From the NCBI GenBank assembly GCA_964631725.1, contig CAZVYX010000016.1, positions 1 through 64,000 of the forward strand: 64,000 nucleotides of DNA, in the 5' to 3' direction. The stretch comes from GCA-2731375 sp964631725. GTDB lineage: Bacteria; Pseudomonadota; Alphaproteobacteria; GCA-2731375. This document shows, one piece after another, positions 18,222 to 27,989 of this stretch; the stretch's first letter is position 1; each line of letters opens with the position of its first letter. The notes below the pieces were generated by a model. The model did no database searches. It saw only the letters and a program-made list of their open reading frames with translations, and was not told the DNA's origin. The position numbers and the translations under genes were made by a program.

Positions 18222-19400
18222 TTACCAATCCAAAGCTTCGGCCCAGCCGACCACCTGGCGCGCGCCGTCCGCCGCGCCATCCGTGCGCACACCCGCGCTT
18301 GCCGCCCCCGGACCGGCGAGTGATCGTGCAATGGCATCAGCAACGGCGGCTGGGGACAAATCCGCCTCTTCCAGTACCGTTATGACGCCACGCTCGGCCA
18401 AAAGTTCCGCCCGCAAGGTCTGTTCCGTCTCCAGACCGCCGGCATAGGGGACGACCACGGCGCGGCAGCCGGCGTGCATGCATTCCATTATGGTGTTGTA
18501 GCCGCCCTGGCTGATGGACATGGTGCAGTTCATCAACAAGGTGGGGAAATCACCCCGGGCGCGATCAACCACGATGCCTCCTTCTTCGCCGGACTCCGCC
18601 GCCAGTGCCGTCAGGGCCGCAAACTCGTCGTCCGGCGCCTTGACCCCGACCAGCACCCGCCATCGCTTGTCGGCAAGGGCGCTTTCCGCCCGGGCCTGAA
18701 TGGCCGCGCGCAGCAGGGCATCGCCCATGGCGCCGCCGCCGGCCGAGACCAGGACTTCGTCCCAGCCGGGACTGCCCGGCCCGCCGCGCACGCCGGTGCG
18801 GTCCACCACATATCCGGTGTAGTGCAGCTTGTCGGCGATTTGCGCGGCGTGGGGAAAGGTCGTTTCGAAGGGAATCAGGTCCGGGTCCCCATGCACCAGC
18901 ACATGGTCGAAATAGGTCTCCACCCGGTCCAGCATTTCCACCAGCCGTTCCGGCTTGGGCGAGGCCACCAGGATATCGCGTACCGAGGAGGCGATGACGG
19001 GGCGCCGCTGTAAAGCCAATGCCGCATCCAGCAATGGCAGCAGTTCGAAACGCATCTGCCGGCGCCCGAAGGGATACAGCTCCAACAGGATCACATGCGG
19101 TTCGATCCGCCTCCAGGCAGCCAGCAAGGCATCGCGCCGGCGGGCCCGCCAAATATCGTCGATCGGCTGGTCGTTTTCATCCACCAATTTCTTGAAATAC
19201 AGATCGACCGCCCGCGCGGGGGGCAGTTGCACCAGCTCGGCCCCGCCCAGATCCAGGTTTGGAATGCTGTGCCCGCCGGAGATATAGCTGACCTGCAGTC
19301 CCGCTTCCTGCATCGCCCGGGTCAGGGTGGCGCCGCGGCGTTGATGGCCGATCCCCAGAAGATGCTGCACATAGAACAGTACACGTTTGTCGCCGCTCAT
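18222..19400 (-). CDS. Glycosyltransferase (MurG/COG4671-like)
   Basis: GT-B-fold glycosyltransferase, 392 residues. The N-terminus VLFYVQHLLGIGHQRRGATL is the nucleotide-sugar glycosyltransferase opening seen in COG4671-type proteins. The C-terminal donor site contains SQGGYNTIMECMHAGCRAVV followed by VPYAGGLETEQTLRAELLAE, close to family 28. The start at 19400 overlaps the phosphatase stop by ATGA. A similar but clearly separate protein is encoded at 22504-23796. The acceptor is probably a cell-surface glycan, but the sugar is unknown. Confidence 0.85.
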   Translation of the reverse strand: MSGDKRVLFYVQHLLGIGHQRRGATLTRAMQEAGLQVSYISGGHSIPNLDLGGAELVQLPPARAVDLYFKKLVDENDQPIDDIWRARRRDALLAAWRRIEPHVILLELYPFGRRQMRFELLPLLDAALALQRRPVIASSVRDILVASPKPERLVEMLDRVETYFDHVLVHGDPDLIPFETTFPHAAQIADKLHYTGYVVDRTGVRGGPGSPGWDEVLVSAGGGAMGDALLRAAIQARAESALADKRWRVLVGVKAPDDEFAALTALAAESGEEGGIVVDRARGDFPTLLMNCTMSISQGGYNTIMECMHAGCRAVVVPYAGGLETEQTLRAELLAERGVITVLEEADLSPAAVADAIARSLAGPGAASAGVRTDGAADGARQVVGWAEALDW

Positions 19401-20008
19401 CGCGAGGCATCTCCCGATGATGACAGCGGCAGGTTCATTCGCCACGGCCGCACGCCGCCCCGGGCATCCACTTCGAAGACATGGGCATGCTCCCAACGCA
19501 GTTTTACCGGCGGCCGGCCCATCATGTTCCAGTCATGGGCGGCGGCGAAGACGGCGCGGGTGACGGCCTTGTGGGCGACGGCGATGTGCCGGCCGCCGGT
19601 CCGGCCCAGCTCGGCCAGGAATGGCCGCAGCCTTTCCTGCACCATGCGGGGGCTTTCGCCGCCGGGGGGCAGAAAATCCAGGCCGCGATCCTCGTTCGCC
19701 GCCATGTCGGCTTTGGGATCGGCGCGCAGTTCCTCCAAGGTGCGGCCCTCGTAGGCGCCGAAACTCATTTCAATCAGGCGCGGTTCGATGTGCAGTTCGG
19801 CATTGTCCTGATTCAAGATTTCCGCCGTCTGCCGGGCCCGAAGCAGGGGGCTGACATGCCATTTGGCGCCGTTGAACTCTTCCGGCGGGTGCAAACCGGT
19901 CAATGCGGCGCGGCCTTCCTCGGTCAACGGAATATCCGTCCGCCCGGTCAGCCGGCCTTCGCCGTTCCAGGCCGTTCGGCCATGTCTGATCATGCCCAGT
20001 AATGTCAT
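19397..20008 (-). CDS. Histidine phosphatase family protein
   Basis: Phosphoglycerate-mutase-like phosphatase, 203 residues. The catalytic RHG is in LGMIRHGRTAWNGEGRLTGR at residues 8-10. The second half has the conserved glutamate region EMSFGAYEGRTLEEL and the late catalytic histidine in HIAVAHKAVTRAV. Placed between two glycosyltransferase genes and overlapping one, it may dephosphorylate a sugar phosphate for the pathway. That is inference from position; the fold is clear. Confidence 0.88.
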   Translation of the reverse strand: MTLLGMIRHGRTAWNGEGRLTGRTDIPLTEEGRAALTGLHPPEEFNGAKWHVSPLLRARQTAEILNQDNAELHIEPRLIEMSFGAYEGRTLEELRADPKADMAANEDRGLDFLPPGGESPRMVQERLRPFLAELGRTGGRHIAVAHKAVTRAVFAAAHDWNMMGRPPVKLRWEHAHVFEVDARGGVRPWRMNLPLSSSGDASR

Positions 20009-21144
20009 CAGGCCAATGCCTCGCCGATAATCCCTGCCGCCGCCGCCACCGTGCGTTCCTGGTTCACGAAGCTGCTGGCACCCTTTGATAACTTATGCCG
20101 CAGTCCGTCATCGTCCAGCAATCGCCGCGTCGCGGCGGCAAAGGCGGCGTCATCGCCCGGTGGCGTCAACAGGCCCGTGCGGTCATGGCATACCACGTCG
20201 GGCACGCCGCGTTCGTTGCCGGCGACCACCGGCAGGCCGGCGGCCTGGGCCTCCAGATAGGCCATGCCATAGGCCTCGCCCACGCCGGGCCATAGGTAGA
20301 GGTCGCAGGCGGCATAGATAATCGGCAATTCGGCTGGCGACAACGCACCCGCCAGAACGATTTTTCCCTTGTCCCTTTCCGACATGGGGGCCAGGGCAGC
20401 GGCGGCTTCGTCGCGGGCCGAGCCATCGCCAATCACCAACAGTTGCCAGTCATCCCCATCCAGCAGCGACAGCGCCGCGCCCAGCCGGTGGTAGGAATCC
20501 AGCTTGTCGCCGGGCCGCATCATGGCGACTGCCAGCAGCCAGTTGCGCGCTATATCCAGACCAAACCTGGACGCCACGGCCGTGCGCTCCGTCGACGCTT
20601 GCGCGAACGGCAGCGGATCAAGAAAGGGCGGCAAATAGCGCAGGTGATGGTGCCCCGGTATCAAAGGCTCGACACAGGCCATGTCCAAGCGGGTCAGACA
20701 GAACACCCAATGGGCGGCGGCGATGGCCTTGGCGGCGGCGTCATGGCCCAGGTCCCATGGTCCGTCTTGCCGTTTCGGCGCGAATGACGCTTCCGCCACA
20801 AGATAGGGGATATCCAGGGCGGCTGATACCGCCGGTCCGAGCCAGTCAGGCGCCTTGTGGTACAGATGATAGGTGAACCAGGCGGTCGGCCGCCGGTCTT
20901 TCCCCAGGCGGCGGTATTGTTCGATCAATTCAGCCGCCAGCGCCGCGCCTTCCCGCCGCACGGCAAGTTGACGGTCCGCATCGCCCCGGCCGTCATAGCT
21001 GCGGAAATCGGACGCTTGTTGCACCGACCCGCCGGCCGCTTCTATGGCCTGGATCAACAGGCGGCCCATGCGCCGGTCGCCGGACGGCGTGGGATGGGAT
21101 GGCGCCTTCAGCGGCGCATAAAAGGCAATGCGCCGCCCGCTCAT
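20008..21144 (-). CDS. Glycosyltransferase family 4-like protein
   Basis: GT-B glycosyltransferase, 378 residues. The N-terminus RRIAFYAPLKAPSHPTPSGD is a typical acceptor-domain opening. The donor domain has YLWPGVGEAYGMAYLEAQAA followed by GLPVVAGNERGVPDVV, the EX7E region of group 1 transferases. The start at 21144 overlaps the upstream stop by one base; the longer open frame runs into the neighbouring gene. Part of the minus-strand glycan operon. Confidence 0.88.
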   Translation of the reverse strand: MSGRRIAFYAPLKAPSHPTPSGDRRMGRLLIQAIEAAGGSVQQASDFRSYDGRGDADRQLAVRREGAALAAELIEQYRRLGKDRRPTAWFTYHLYHKAPDWLGPAVSAALDIPYLVAEASFAPKRQDGPWDLGHDAAAKAIAAAHWVFCLTRLDMACVEPLIPGHHHLRYLPPFLDPLPFAQASTERTAVASRFGLDIARNWLLAVAMMRPGDKLDSYHRLGAALSLLDGDDWQLLVIGDGSARDEAAAALAPMSERDKGKIVLAGALSPAELPIIYAACDLYLWPGVGEAYGMAYLEAQAAGLPVVAGNERGVPDVVCHDRTGLLTPPGDDAAFAAATRRLLDDDGLRHKLSKGASSFVNQERTVAAAAGIIGEALA

Positions 21145-22478
21145 CAGGCTTCCCTGGCCAGGCCGCCGGGGCCGTTTTCCAGTTCCGCGCCCGCCAGTTC
21201 CTGGCCTTCGCTTATCAGGCCGAACTTGATGGCGAGCCGGTCGATCCAATGATCATGGGAAAAGACATTCCGGACCCGGTCCTGACCAGCCTTGCCCAGG
21301 CGTTGGCGGCGCGCCGGGTCGGCGGCCAGGGCGCCGATCGCCGTGGCCAGCCCGGCGCTGTCACGGGCCTTCACCAGGACGCCGTTTTCGCCATCCTCGA
21401 TCAATTCAGGAATAGCGGACACGGCGGTCGCGATGCAGGCCAGGCCCTGGCTTTGTGCTTCCATCAGGACATTGGGCAGGCCGTCCCGGTCGCCATCAGC
21501 CGCGACGCGGCTGGCGAGAACAAAAATGTCGGCATTCCGATAGGCCGCCAGCACGGCTTCCTGGGGCTGCGCTCCGCGCCACTGGATACGCTCCGCGACA
21601 CCGGCTTGTTGCGCCTGCCGCCGTAGTTTCTCGGACAAATTGCCGCCGCCAATATGCTCCAGCCGCCAATGCAGGGAGGGCGGCAGCATGGCCAGGGCGG
21701 TGATCACGTCGTCGTAACCTTTCTTCGCCACGGCCCGGCCGACCGATAGCAGCCGCACCGGCTCCGCTTTGTCGCCACCGTCACGGCCGGACCAGGTTTC
21801 GCCATTTGTTGGCGCCGCGAACTGGTCGAGATCGATACCGTGGTAGACCAACGCCACCGTGCCGCCCCTGTTGCCATCCGGCGACAGGGCGGCCAGATGC
21901 TCATGGGCGGCCTGGCTGCAGGTGGTCAACCAGTTCAGATCCGCCAGTTTCTCACGCTTTTCCCATTCCGGGGTCGTCCAGATATCCTTGGCATGGGCCG
22001 AACAACTCCAAGGCCGCGCGCTCAAATGTGCCGCATAGCGCGTGACGGATGCGGGTGTGTGCAGAAAGTGGGCATGCAGATGGCTGACTTCCGGGCCCAG
22101 TTCCGCCGCCAAAACCATGGCCTGGCCAAAGCGGCGTATCCGGTTGGGTGTCCGGTCGCGCCACAGATCCGCCAGCCAAAGACGCCTGGCGGCTTCATAG
22201 CCCCGCCAGCGCCGCACCTCCCGCCAGGCACGCCAAACCCGCATCGGTTCCTGATACAGATATTCCGGCAGATAATTGACGGGCGCGCGAATACGTCCAT
22301 GCACCGGATGGACATCCCGGTCCGTGGGGTGACGCAACGAGATAATGCGAATGTCCAGGCCGCGTTGCTCCAGCGCCTCGATCTCCTTGGCGATGAATGT
22401 TTCCGACAGGCGGGGATAGCCCTTCAATATGAAGGCGACCGCCCCGCTCGCTGTTTCCGCTATTGTCCTGGGCGCCAT
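21144..22478 (-). CDS. Glycosyltransferase family 4-like protein
   Basis: GT-B glycosyltransferase, 444 residues. It begins with an FILKGYPRLSETFIAKEIEA motif common in exopolysaccharide group 1 transferases. The donor domain has VGRAVAKKGYDDVITALAML and the EX7E region in NVLMEAQSQGLACIATAVSA followed by IPELIEDGENGVLV. The start at 22478 is 25 bases downstream of the previous gene in the operon; the open frame upstream is a shadow. It is likely to add a hexose to a lipid-linked or surface glycan. Confidence 0.9.
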   Translation of the reverse strand: MAPRTIAETASGAVAFILKGYPRLSETFIAKEIEALEQRGLDIRIISLRHPTDRDVHPVHGRIRAPVNYLPEYLYQEPMRVWRAWREVRRWRGYEAARRLWLADLWRDRTPNRIRRFGQAMVLAAELGPEVSHLHAHFLHTPASVTRYAAHLSARPWSCSAHAKDIWTTPEWEKREKLADLNWLTTCSQAAHEHLAALSPDGNRGGTVALVYHGIDLDQFAAPTNGETWSGRDGGDKAEPVRLLSVGRAVAKKGYDDVITALAMLPPSLHWRLEHIGGGNLSEKLRRQAQQAGVAERIQWRGAQPQEAVLAAYRNADIFVLASRVAADGDRDGLPNVLMEAQSQGLACIATAVSAIPELIEDGENGVLVKARDSAGLATAIGALAADPARRQRLGKAGQDRVRNVFSHDHWIDRLAIKFGLISEGQELAGAELENGPGGLAREA

Positions 22479-22503
22479 CACAATGGGCTCGTCGCCTGTG
22501 GCG

Positions 22504-23796
22504 TCAATCTCCGGAGGATGCCTTGGCGCGTCTGACCGCCGGTTTCTTTGCCGGCGCCGAATTTCTCGCCGGCCCGCCGGAAATATCCCTTGCCACGGCG
22601 GGTTCGGACAGCCATGGCGCGACCAGACGGTTGACGTTGTCCAGCCCCTCCAGCAAACCCGGCACGATGACGTCTCGGGGTCTGTTCTGATAGGGCAATT
22701 CGCGCAGCGCCTTGCCCATGGCTTCGGCGTCGCGCTTGCCATCGTCTTCCAACATGCGGACCAGGCCCAGCTCCTGCGCCCGGCTGGCGCGGATATATTG
22801 CTCCATGCGCGGGCGGGTACGCGGGATGATCAGGGCCCGTTTGTTGAAACTGAGGATTTCGCAAAACGTATTGTAGCCGCCCATGGCGACAACACCGACG
22901 GCGTTGTCTTCCAATTCCTCCAACTTCGCATCGAAGGTAATGGCCTGTACCCGGTTCAGGCGATTGGCCCGGTCAATGAATTCGGCCTGGGTTTCCGGCT
23001 GCATGAATGGGCCCAGGACGATCAAGGCGGGATAGAGCATGCGGCTATCAGCTTCGTAGGCCCGCAATACCCAGTCGATCAGCCCCTCGCCGTCGCCGCC
23101 GCCGCCGGTGGTTACCAGGACATAAGGCTCGGAAACAATTTCGGGCAGCGGCCGGGTCGATGGCTCGGTCGGCGTGCGGCGCGGCAAATATCCCGTGTAG
23201 GTCATCCGCCGCCGCACCTGCCTTGGCACTTGCAAGCCCTTCAGGGGATCACAAATCTGCGGCAGGCCATAGACCCAGATTTCGTCGTACAGATCACTTA
23301 GGGCCGGCATGACGTTTTTGCGCCGCCATTCCGGGGCCAGCATGGAAGGATCGTCCATGATATCCCGCAGGCCCAGGACCAGACGGGTGCCCCGCGCCTT
23401 CATCATGCGCAGGGTTTCCTCAACCTCGCCCCTCAGACCCAGAGGTTCCTTGTCCACGATAATCATGTCCGGGGCGAAGATATCGGCGGTGTGCTTGATG
23501 ATTTCGGCCCGCATATGGATGGTCTGCTCGAAATCAATACCCAGGTTCAGAGAGGTGTATTCGCCGTTGCGCAATTTGATCACGCCGGGAATGCGGACGA
23601 AATCAACGCGGGAACGGAAATCAAAGCTGCCGATGATCGGTGAGCCCGAGAGAATGAGGACGGAAACGTCCGGGTACTCACGCACCAGCGAATGGGCAAT
23701 GGTGCTGCACCGGCGCAAATGGCCCAGGCCCATGGTATCATGGCTGTAAATCAGGACGCGGAAACCCCGCATCCCTTCGAGCGTGCCTTTAGGCAT
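22504..23796 (-). CDS. COG4671-like predicted glycosyltransferase
   Basis: First gene of the minus-strand glycan operon, 430 residues. VLIYSHDTMGLGHLRRCSTI is the COG4671 hallmark. The C-terminal part has AMGGYNTFCEILSFNKRALI followed by IPRTRPRMEQ, the MurG-like donor site. The last 25 residues are a basic Lys/Arg/Ala tail. It is divergent from the ABC-like gene with 242 bases between, where a promoter is expected. The protein is a relative, not a copy, of the product of 18222-19400. Confidence 0.85.
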   Translation of the reverse strand: MPKGTLEGMRGFRVLIYSHDTMGLGHLRRCSTIAHSLVREYPDVSVLILSGSPIIGSFDFRSRVDFVRIPGVIKLRNGEYTSLNLGIDFEQTIHMRAEIIKHTADIFAPDMIIVDKEPLGLRGEVEETLRMMKARGTRLVLGLRDIMDDPSMLAPEWRRKNVMPALSDLYDEIWVYGLPQICDPLKGLQVPRQVRRRMTYTGYLPRRTPTEPSTRPLPEIVSEPYVLVTTGGGGDGEGLIDWVLRAYEADSRMLYPALIVLGPFMQPETQAEFIDRANRLNRVQAITFDAKLEELEDNAVGVVAMGGYNTFCEILSFNKRALIIPRTRPRMEQYIRASRAQELGLVRMLEDDGKRDAEAMGKALRELPYQNRPRDVIVPGLLEGLDNVNRLVAPWLSEPAVARDISGGPARNSAPAKKPAVRRAKASSGD

Positions 23797-24038
23797 GCCA
23801 CACCTCTCCCCGCGGTGTTACCGCGTCACGAATAGCGGGGAACTATGCCACGCCAGGGCAACGACCAAAAGCAACTTTTTGATTAAATAGACATTTTTGC
23901 GTCTGGCCATATATTGCTGAATTCCCGGACCGGCAGATATTTACCCTCGTTGTACCCTGCGTTAAGCTGGCCATGCCGGTGATTCGACAATAGTTTGACC
24001 TTATTGTTCGATCGTGTTGTGAGGAGCGGGCGCGGCGA

Positions 24039-26747
24039 ATGGAAAAAACCATTTTCGGTTATGTCTGGCGGTTCTCCCGCCGGCAGCAGATTATAATGAC
24101 CTTGATGTCGGCCGCCTCGTTGCCGTTTCTTTATCTTTTCTATGAAGTCCCCAAAACCATCATCAACGAGGCGATCCAGGGAATTGGCATCGATTATCCC
24201 TTGAATCTGGGAGAAAAGCTGACCTTTTCCATTTTGGGCCTGGAAGTGCCTATCTTCGGGCCGTTCGAACCGGCGCTGGAGCAGACGTCTTATCTCTTTA
24301 CCCTGTGTGGCCTGTTCTTGATTTTGGTGGGTATCAACCAGGGCTTCAAATACGTCATCAATGTCTACAAGGGCCTGACCGGCGAGCGCATGCTGCGCCG
24401 CCTGCGCTTTGAGCTTTATGGCCGGGTTCTGCGCTTTCCCCTGCCTACCTTCCGCAAGATGAGCCAGGGCGAGATCATTCCCATGATCACGGCGGAAGTG
24501 GAGCCGTTGGGTGGATTTATTGGCGATGCCTTCTCCCTGCCGGCCTTTCAAGGTGGTTATCTGGCCACCATATTGGCCTTTTTGTTCATGCAGGATTGGC
24601 GCATGGCGACCGCGGCGGTGGCGCTCTATCCATTGCAACTGTGGCTGATCCCGAAATTGCAACGCAAGGTGAACCTGCTGGGCAAGGAGCGGGTTGCCAG
24701 GGTGCGCCGCCTGTCCGACAAGATCGGCGAGACGGTGCAGGGCGTGCAAGAGACCCATGCCCATGACACCTCGAACTTCGTGCTGACGGATTTCGCCAAT
24801 CAGCTGTTCTGGATCTATGGCGTGCGCGAGCGCATCTACCGGCAGAAATTCGTCATCAAATTCCTCAACAATTCGATCCAGCAGCTCGGACCGTTCTGTT
24901 TCTATTCCATCGGCGGCTACTTCGTCATTCAAGGTGATCTGGAAATCGGAACCCTGGTCGCCGCCATCGCGGCGCACAAGGATCTGGCCGCGCCATGGAA
25001 GGAACTGTTGACCTACTACCAAATGCAGGCGGACGCCTCGATCAAGTATGATCAGGTGGTCAGCCAGTTCGATCCGGCGGGCATGCGCGGGCCGGACTAT
25101 CAGTTGCTCGAGCCCGATGACCTATCGCCCTTGAGCGGTGAGCTGGCCGCCACCAACATGACCTTGACCGATGACCAGGATGTCCCGGTGGTAGATGGGC
25201 TGTCCCTGCGCCTGTCCCTGGACAAGCGCTATGCCATCGTCGGTTCGGGCGGCAGCGGCAAGGAGGAATTGACCCTGCTGCTGGCCCGACTGCTGGACCC
25301 CGACAACGGTAACTTTAGCCTGGGCGGTAATGATGCCACCATCCTGCCCGAGGCGGTAACGGGACGGCGTCTGGCCCATGTCGGCCCGTCCGCCTTCATT
25401 TTCGCCGGCACCATCGCCGACAATCTGTTCCTGGGCCTGAAGCATCGGCCCTTGCGGCCGGCGGAGGAAGACGACGAAGCGGCCAGGCACCGCGCGGTCT
25501 ACATCGACGAAGCGCAGCGTTCGGGCAATATCGAATACGACCCGAACGCCGATTGGATCGATTACGAGGCCGCCGGCGTCGACGATACGGAGGCCTTGCG
25601 CCACGCCGGTTTGGCGGCACTGAAGCGGATCGGCATGGATGAAGAAATCTACCGCTTTGGCCTGCGCGGCACCATTGATCCACACGGCCGGCCGGATCTG
25701 GCGGATGCCATCCTGCGCGCCCGGACCGGTTTGCGGACCCATATGGCCGCCGACCCGGCCCTGCTGGAGCTTGTCGAGGGCTTCGACGGTGATGCCTACA
25801 ATTTGAACGCCTCGATCGGCGAGAATCTGATGTTCGGCAATCCGGTGGGCGATGCCTTTGATGTGGAGCATCTGGCCGAACACCCTTATGTGCTGGATGT
25901 TCTCGAACAGGTCGGTCTGACGGAGCAGTTCCTCTCCGTCGGTTTCCAGGTTGCCTCCACCATGGTCGAACTGTTTGCCGATTTGCCGCCTGATCACGAG
26001 CTGTTCCAGCAGTTCAGTTTCATCTCGGCCGATGAGCTGCCCGACATTCAGGCCCTGCTGCAGCGCAGCGACCGGGCCAATTTGGCTGCCTTGCCGGACG
26101 AGGACCGGGCGCAATTGATGTCGCTGCCGTTCAAACTGATCCCGGCCCGCCATCGCCTGGGGCTGGTGGACGATGATTTGCAGGGCAAGGTGTTGGAAGC
26201 GCGGCGCTATTTCGCATCGCATCTGCCGGAAGATCTGCAGAACGCGGTGGAGTTTTTTGACGCCGACAAATACAACGCCTCGGCCAATATTCAGGACAAT
26301 ATCCTGTTCGGCAAGGTGGCCTATGGCCAGGCTCAGGCGGCCGACCGGGTCGGCGCCCTGATCTCGGAAGTGGTGCTTGAACTGGGGCTGCATGAAGCCG
26401 TGGCCGAAGTCGGTTTGAGCTTTGAGGTCGGTATTGCCGGTTCCCGCCTGTCGACGGCGCAGCGGCAAAAGCTGGCGCTGGCGCGGGCCCTGTTGAAGCG
26501 GCCGGATATCCTGATCTTGTCCGAGGCCACTACGTCTCTGGACTCGGCCTCCCAGGCCGCGATCATGGATGCCTTGCTGGCCGATTTCGAAGGGCGCTGC
26601 TTGATCTGGTCGGTACAGCGGGCCAGCATGGCGGAGGGTTTCGACCAGGTTCTGGTGATGCGCCAGGGCCGGTTGATGGAACAGGGCGAATTCGCGGAAC
26701 TGAGCCAAGGCAATGAGCATGTCAGGGAACTCCTGGCATCGGAATAG
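24039..26747 (+). CDS. ABC-exporter-like protein with degenerate, expanded nucleotide-binding domain
   Basis: A 902-residue membrane protein with an ABC-exporter membrane domain (about residues 15-330) fused to an unusual nucleotide-binding domain (NBD, about 365-900). Walker A reads GSGGSGKEEL (Glu in place of Ser/Thr). The usual Q-loop glutamine is absent (LAHVGPSAFIF). The signature is LSTAQ, Walker B is ILILSEATT (Ser for Asp) and the switch histidine is Gln (WSVQRAS). Some 340 residues separate the Q-loop region and the signature. In this insert the exporter motif after the Q-loop, INENILFG-like, recurs twice more (around 25810 and 26283). ATP hydrolysis is doubtful. GAGGAG precedes the start. 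The following genes may be in one operon. Confidence 0.85.
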   Translation: MEKTIFGYVWRFSRRQQIIMTLMSAASLPFLYLFYEVPKTIINEAIQGIGIDYPLNLGEKLTFSILGLEVPIFGPFEPALEQTSYLFTLCGLFLILVGINQGFKYVINVYKGLTGERMLRRLRFELYGRVLRFPLPTFRKMSQGEIIPMITAEVEPLGGFIGDAFSLPAFQGGYLATILAFLFMQDWRMATAAVALYPLQLWLIPKLQRKVNLLGKERVARVRRLSDKIGETVQGVQETHAHDTSNFVLTDFANQLFWIYGVRERIYRQKFVIKFLNNSIQQLGPFCFYSIGGYFVIQGDLEIGTLVAAIAAHKDLAAPWKELLTYYQMQADASIKYDQVVSQFDPAGMRGPDYQLLEPDDLSPLSGELAATNMTLTDDQDVPVVDGLSLRLSLDKRYAIVGSGGSGKEELTLLLARLLDPDNGNFSLGGNDATILPEAVTGRRLAHVGPSAFIFAGTIADNLFLGLKHRPLRPAEEDDEAARHRAVYIDEAQRSGNIEYDPNADWIDYEAAGVDDTEALRHAGLAALKRIGMDEEIYRFGLRGTIDPHGRPDLADAILRARTGLRTHMAADPALLELVEGFDGDAYNLNASIGENLMFGNPVGDAFDVEHLAEHPYVLDVLEQVGLTEQFLSVGFQVASTMVELFADLPPDHELFQQFSFISADELPDIQALLQRSDRANLAALPDEDRAQLMSLPFKLIPARHRLGLVDDDLQGKVLEARRYFASHLPEDLQNAVEFFDADKYNASANIQDNILFGKVAYGQAQAADRVGALISEVVLELGLHEAVAEVGLSFEVGIAGSRLSTAQRQKLALARALLKRPDILILSEATTSLDSASQAAIMDALLADFEGRCLIWSVQRASMAEGFDQVLVMRQGRLMEQGEFAELSQGNEHVRELLASE

Positions 26748-26886
26748 AGTGAGGTTTGTGCACACGCATGATTGAAGATGTTAGCGGCCTGCCATCGGCG
26801 GAAATTCGTGCTATGAATTTCCGGACCAGGGTTACGGGCTGGGCGCCGGACGGGATTTGGGGCGGTATACGGGGCGGAGGTTGGTT

Positions 26887-27363
26887 ATGAGCCTGAATGA
26901 AGAAGTTGAACTGCTGCGCAGTATCCCGCTGTTCGCCAATATCGAGCCTTCGAAGCTGAAACTATTGGCTTTCACCTCGGAACGTCTGGCTTTTCAGGAA
27001 GGCCAGGATCTATGTAAACAGGGCGATATTGGCGATGCCGCCTATCTGGTGGTGGACGGCACGGCGGATGTCGTGATCGAAGGGCCGGACGGCAGCAAGT
27101 TGACCGTGGCCCAGGTTGGCCGCAACGCCTTCGTCGGCGAGATTGCTATTCTATGCGAAGTGCCCCGCACCGCGACCATCACCGCCACCTCGAAGCTGGA
27201 TACCCTGCGCATCAGCAAGGATTTGTTCTTCCGCCTGGTCAATGAATTCCCCACCATGGCGGTGGAGATCATGCGTGAGCTGGCCCATCGTCAAGAGCAG
27301 ACCAACCTGCAACTGACCGAAGCCAACCGCCGCCTGCGGGAATTGGAAAGCGGTGGCGCCTAA
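26887..27363 (+). CDS. Cyclic nucleotide-binding domain protein
   Basis: A 158-residue, single-domain cNMP-binding protein (CRP-like sensor fold without a DNA-binding domain). The phosphate-binding cassette AFVGEIAILCEVPRTATITA has the conserved Gly-Glu and Arg, so ligand binding is plausible. The C-terminus is a helical tail rich in Glu/Arg (RQEQTNLQLTEANRRLRELE), possibly a coiled coil. I chose ATG 26887 for its GGAGG six bases upstream. It follows the ABC-like gene by 139 bases, which suggests a cNMP-gated partner, but this is inference. Confidence 0.88.
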   Translation: MSLNEEVELLRSIPLFANIEPSKLKLLAFTSERLAFQEGQDLCKQGDIGDAAYLVVDGTADVVIEGPDGSKLTVAQVGRNAFVGEIAILCEVPRTATITATSKLDTLRISKDLFFRLVNEFPTMAVEIMRELAHRQEQTNLQLTEANRRLRELESGGA

Positions 27364-27473
27364 CGGCCTCCCGGTTTTTGCATGGATTGTGGAATTAGTG
27401 TTGCGCGGACGATGAGATCAGCTTCAGTTTCAATATCGACCCAGATATCCGGCCCTGGCGGCCTGCGGCGGGA

Positions 27474-27986
27474 TTGCATATGAGCCGCCTGGACAGTTTC
27501 ATCCGCCGGCTGAAGGCGCAACGGCTCTGTCTCGATTGGGCCGTCGGCGAGATTGCCGAATTGCCCGGAACGGTGCTGGAGCTCGGCCTGGGCAATGGCC
27601 GCACCTATGATCACTTGCGGGAGCGTTTGCAAAAGCATGATCTGAAGCGGGAGATATTTGTTTTTGAGCGTAAGGTTGCCGCCCATCCCGATTGTGTGCC
27701 CGACGATGCGCATCTGTTTCTCGGCGACGTCCACGACAGTCTGCCCGGCGCCATGGAACGGATCGGTGCGCCGGCGGTTTTGGCCCATTGCGACATCGGC
27801 ACCGGTGACAGCAAGCTGACGGCCAAGCTGGCCGCCTTTGTTGCCCCGAACCTTGGGCGGCTGCTGGCGCCAGGCGCCGTTGTTGCCGCCGACCAGGCGA
27901 TGGACATTCCCGGTTGCCGGCCGGTGCCCCTGCCCGAGGGCGTGGCGGAGGGTCGCTATCATCTCTACCGCAAGGACACGGCCTGA
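27474..27986 (+). CDS. Small SAM-dependent methyltransferase
   Basis: Class I methyltransferase-like protein, 170 residues. VLELGLGNGRTYDHLRERL is the SAM-binding motif I, followed by the acidic loop IFVFERKVAAHPD and a HCDIGTGDSKLTAKLA segment. This architecture agrees with the small Methyltransf_17-type family. The start may be ATG 27474 or ATG 27480. Substrate unknown. The next gene begins three bases after the stop, which implies a shared transcript. Confidence 0.78.
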   Translation: MHMSRLDSFIRRLKAQRLCLDWAVGEIAELPGTVLELGLGNGRTYDHLRERLQKHDLKREIFVFERKVAAHPDCVPDDAHLFLGDVHDSLPGAMERIGAPAVLAHCDIGTGDSKLTAKLAAFVAPNLGRLLAPGAVVAADQAMDIPGCRPVPLPEGVAEGRYHLYRKDTA

Positions 27987-27989
27987 AGC

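Noticed and set aside
25122..26765. 547-codon minus-strand open frame across the ABC-like gene
   Set aside because: The plus-strand frame has a clear exporter membrane domain and recognisable though altered NBD motifs; the minus frame is a compositional shadow.
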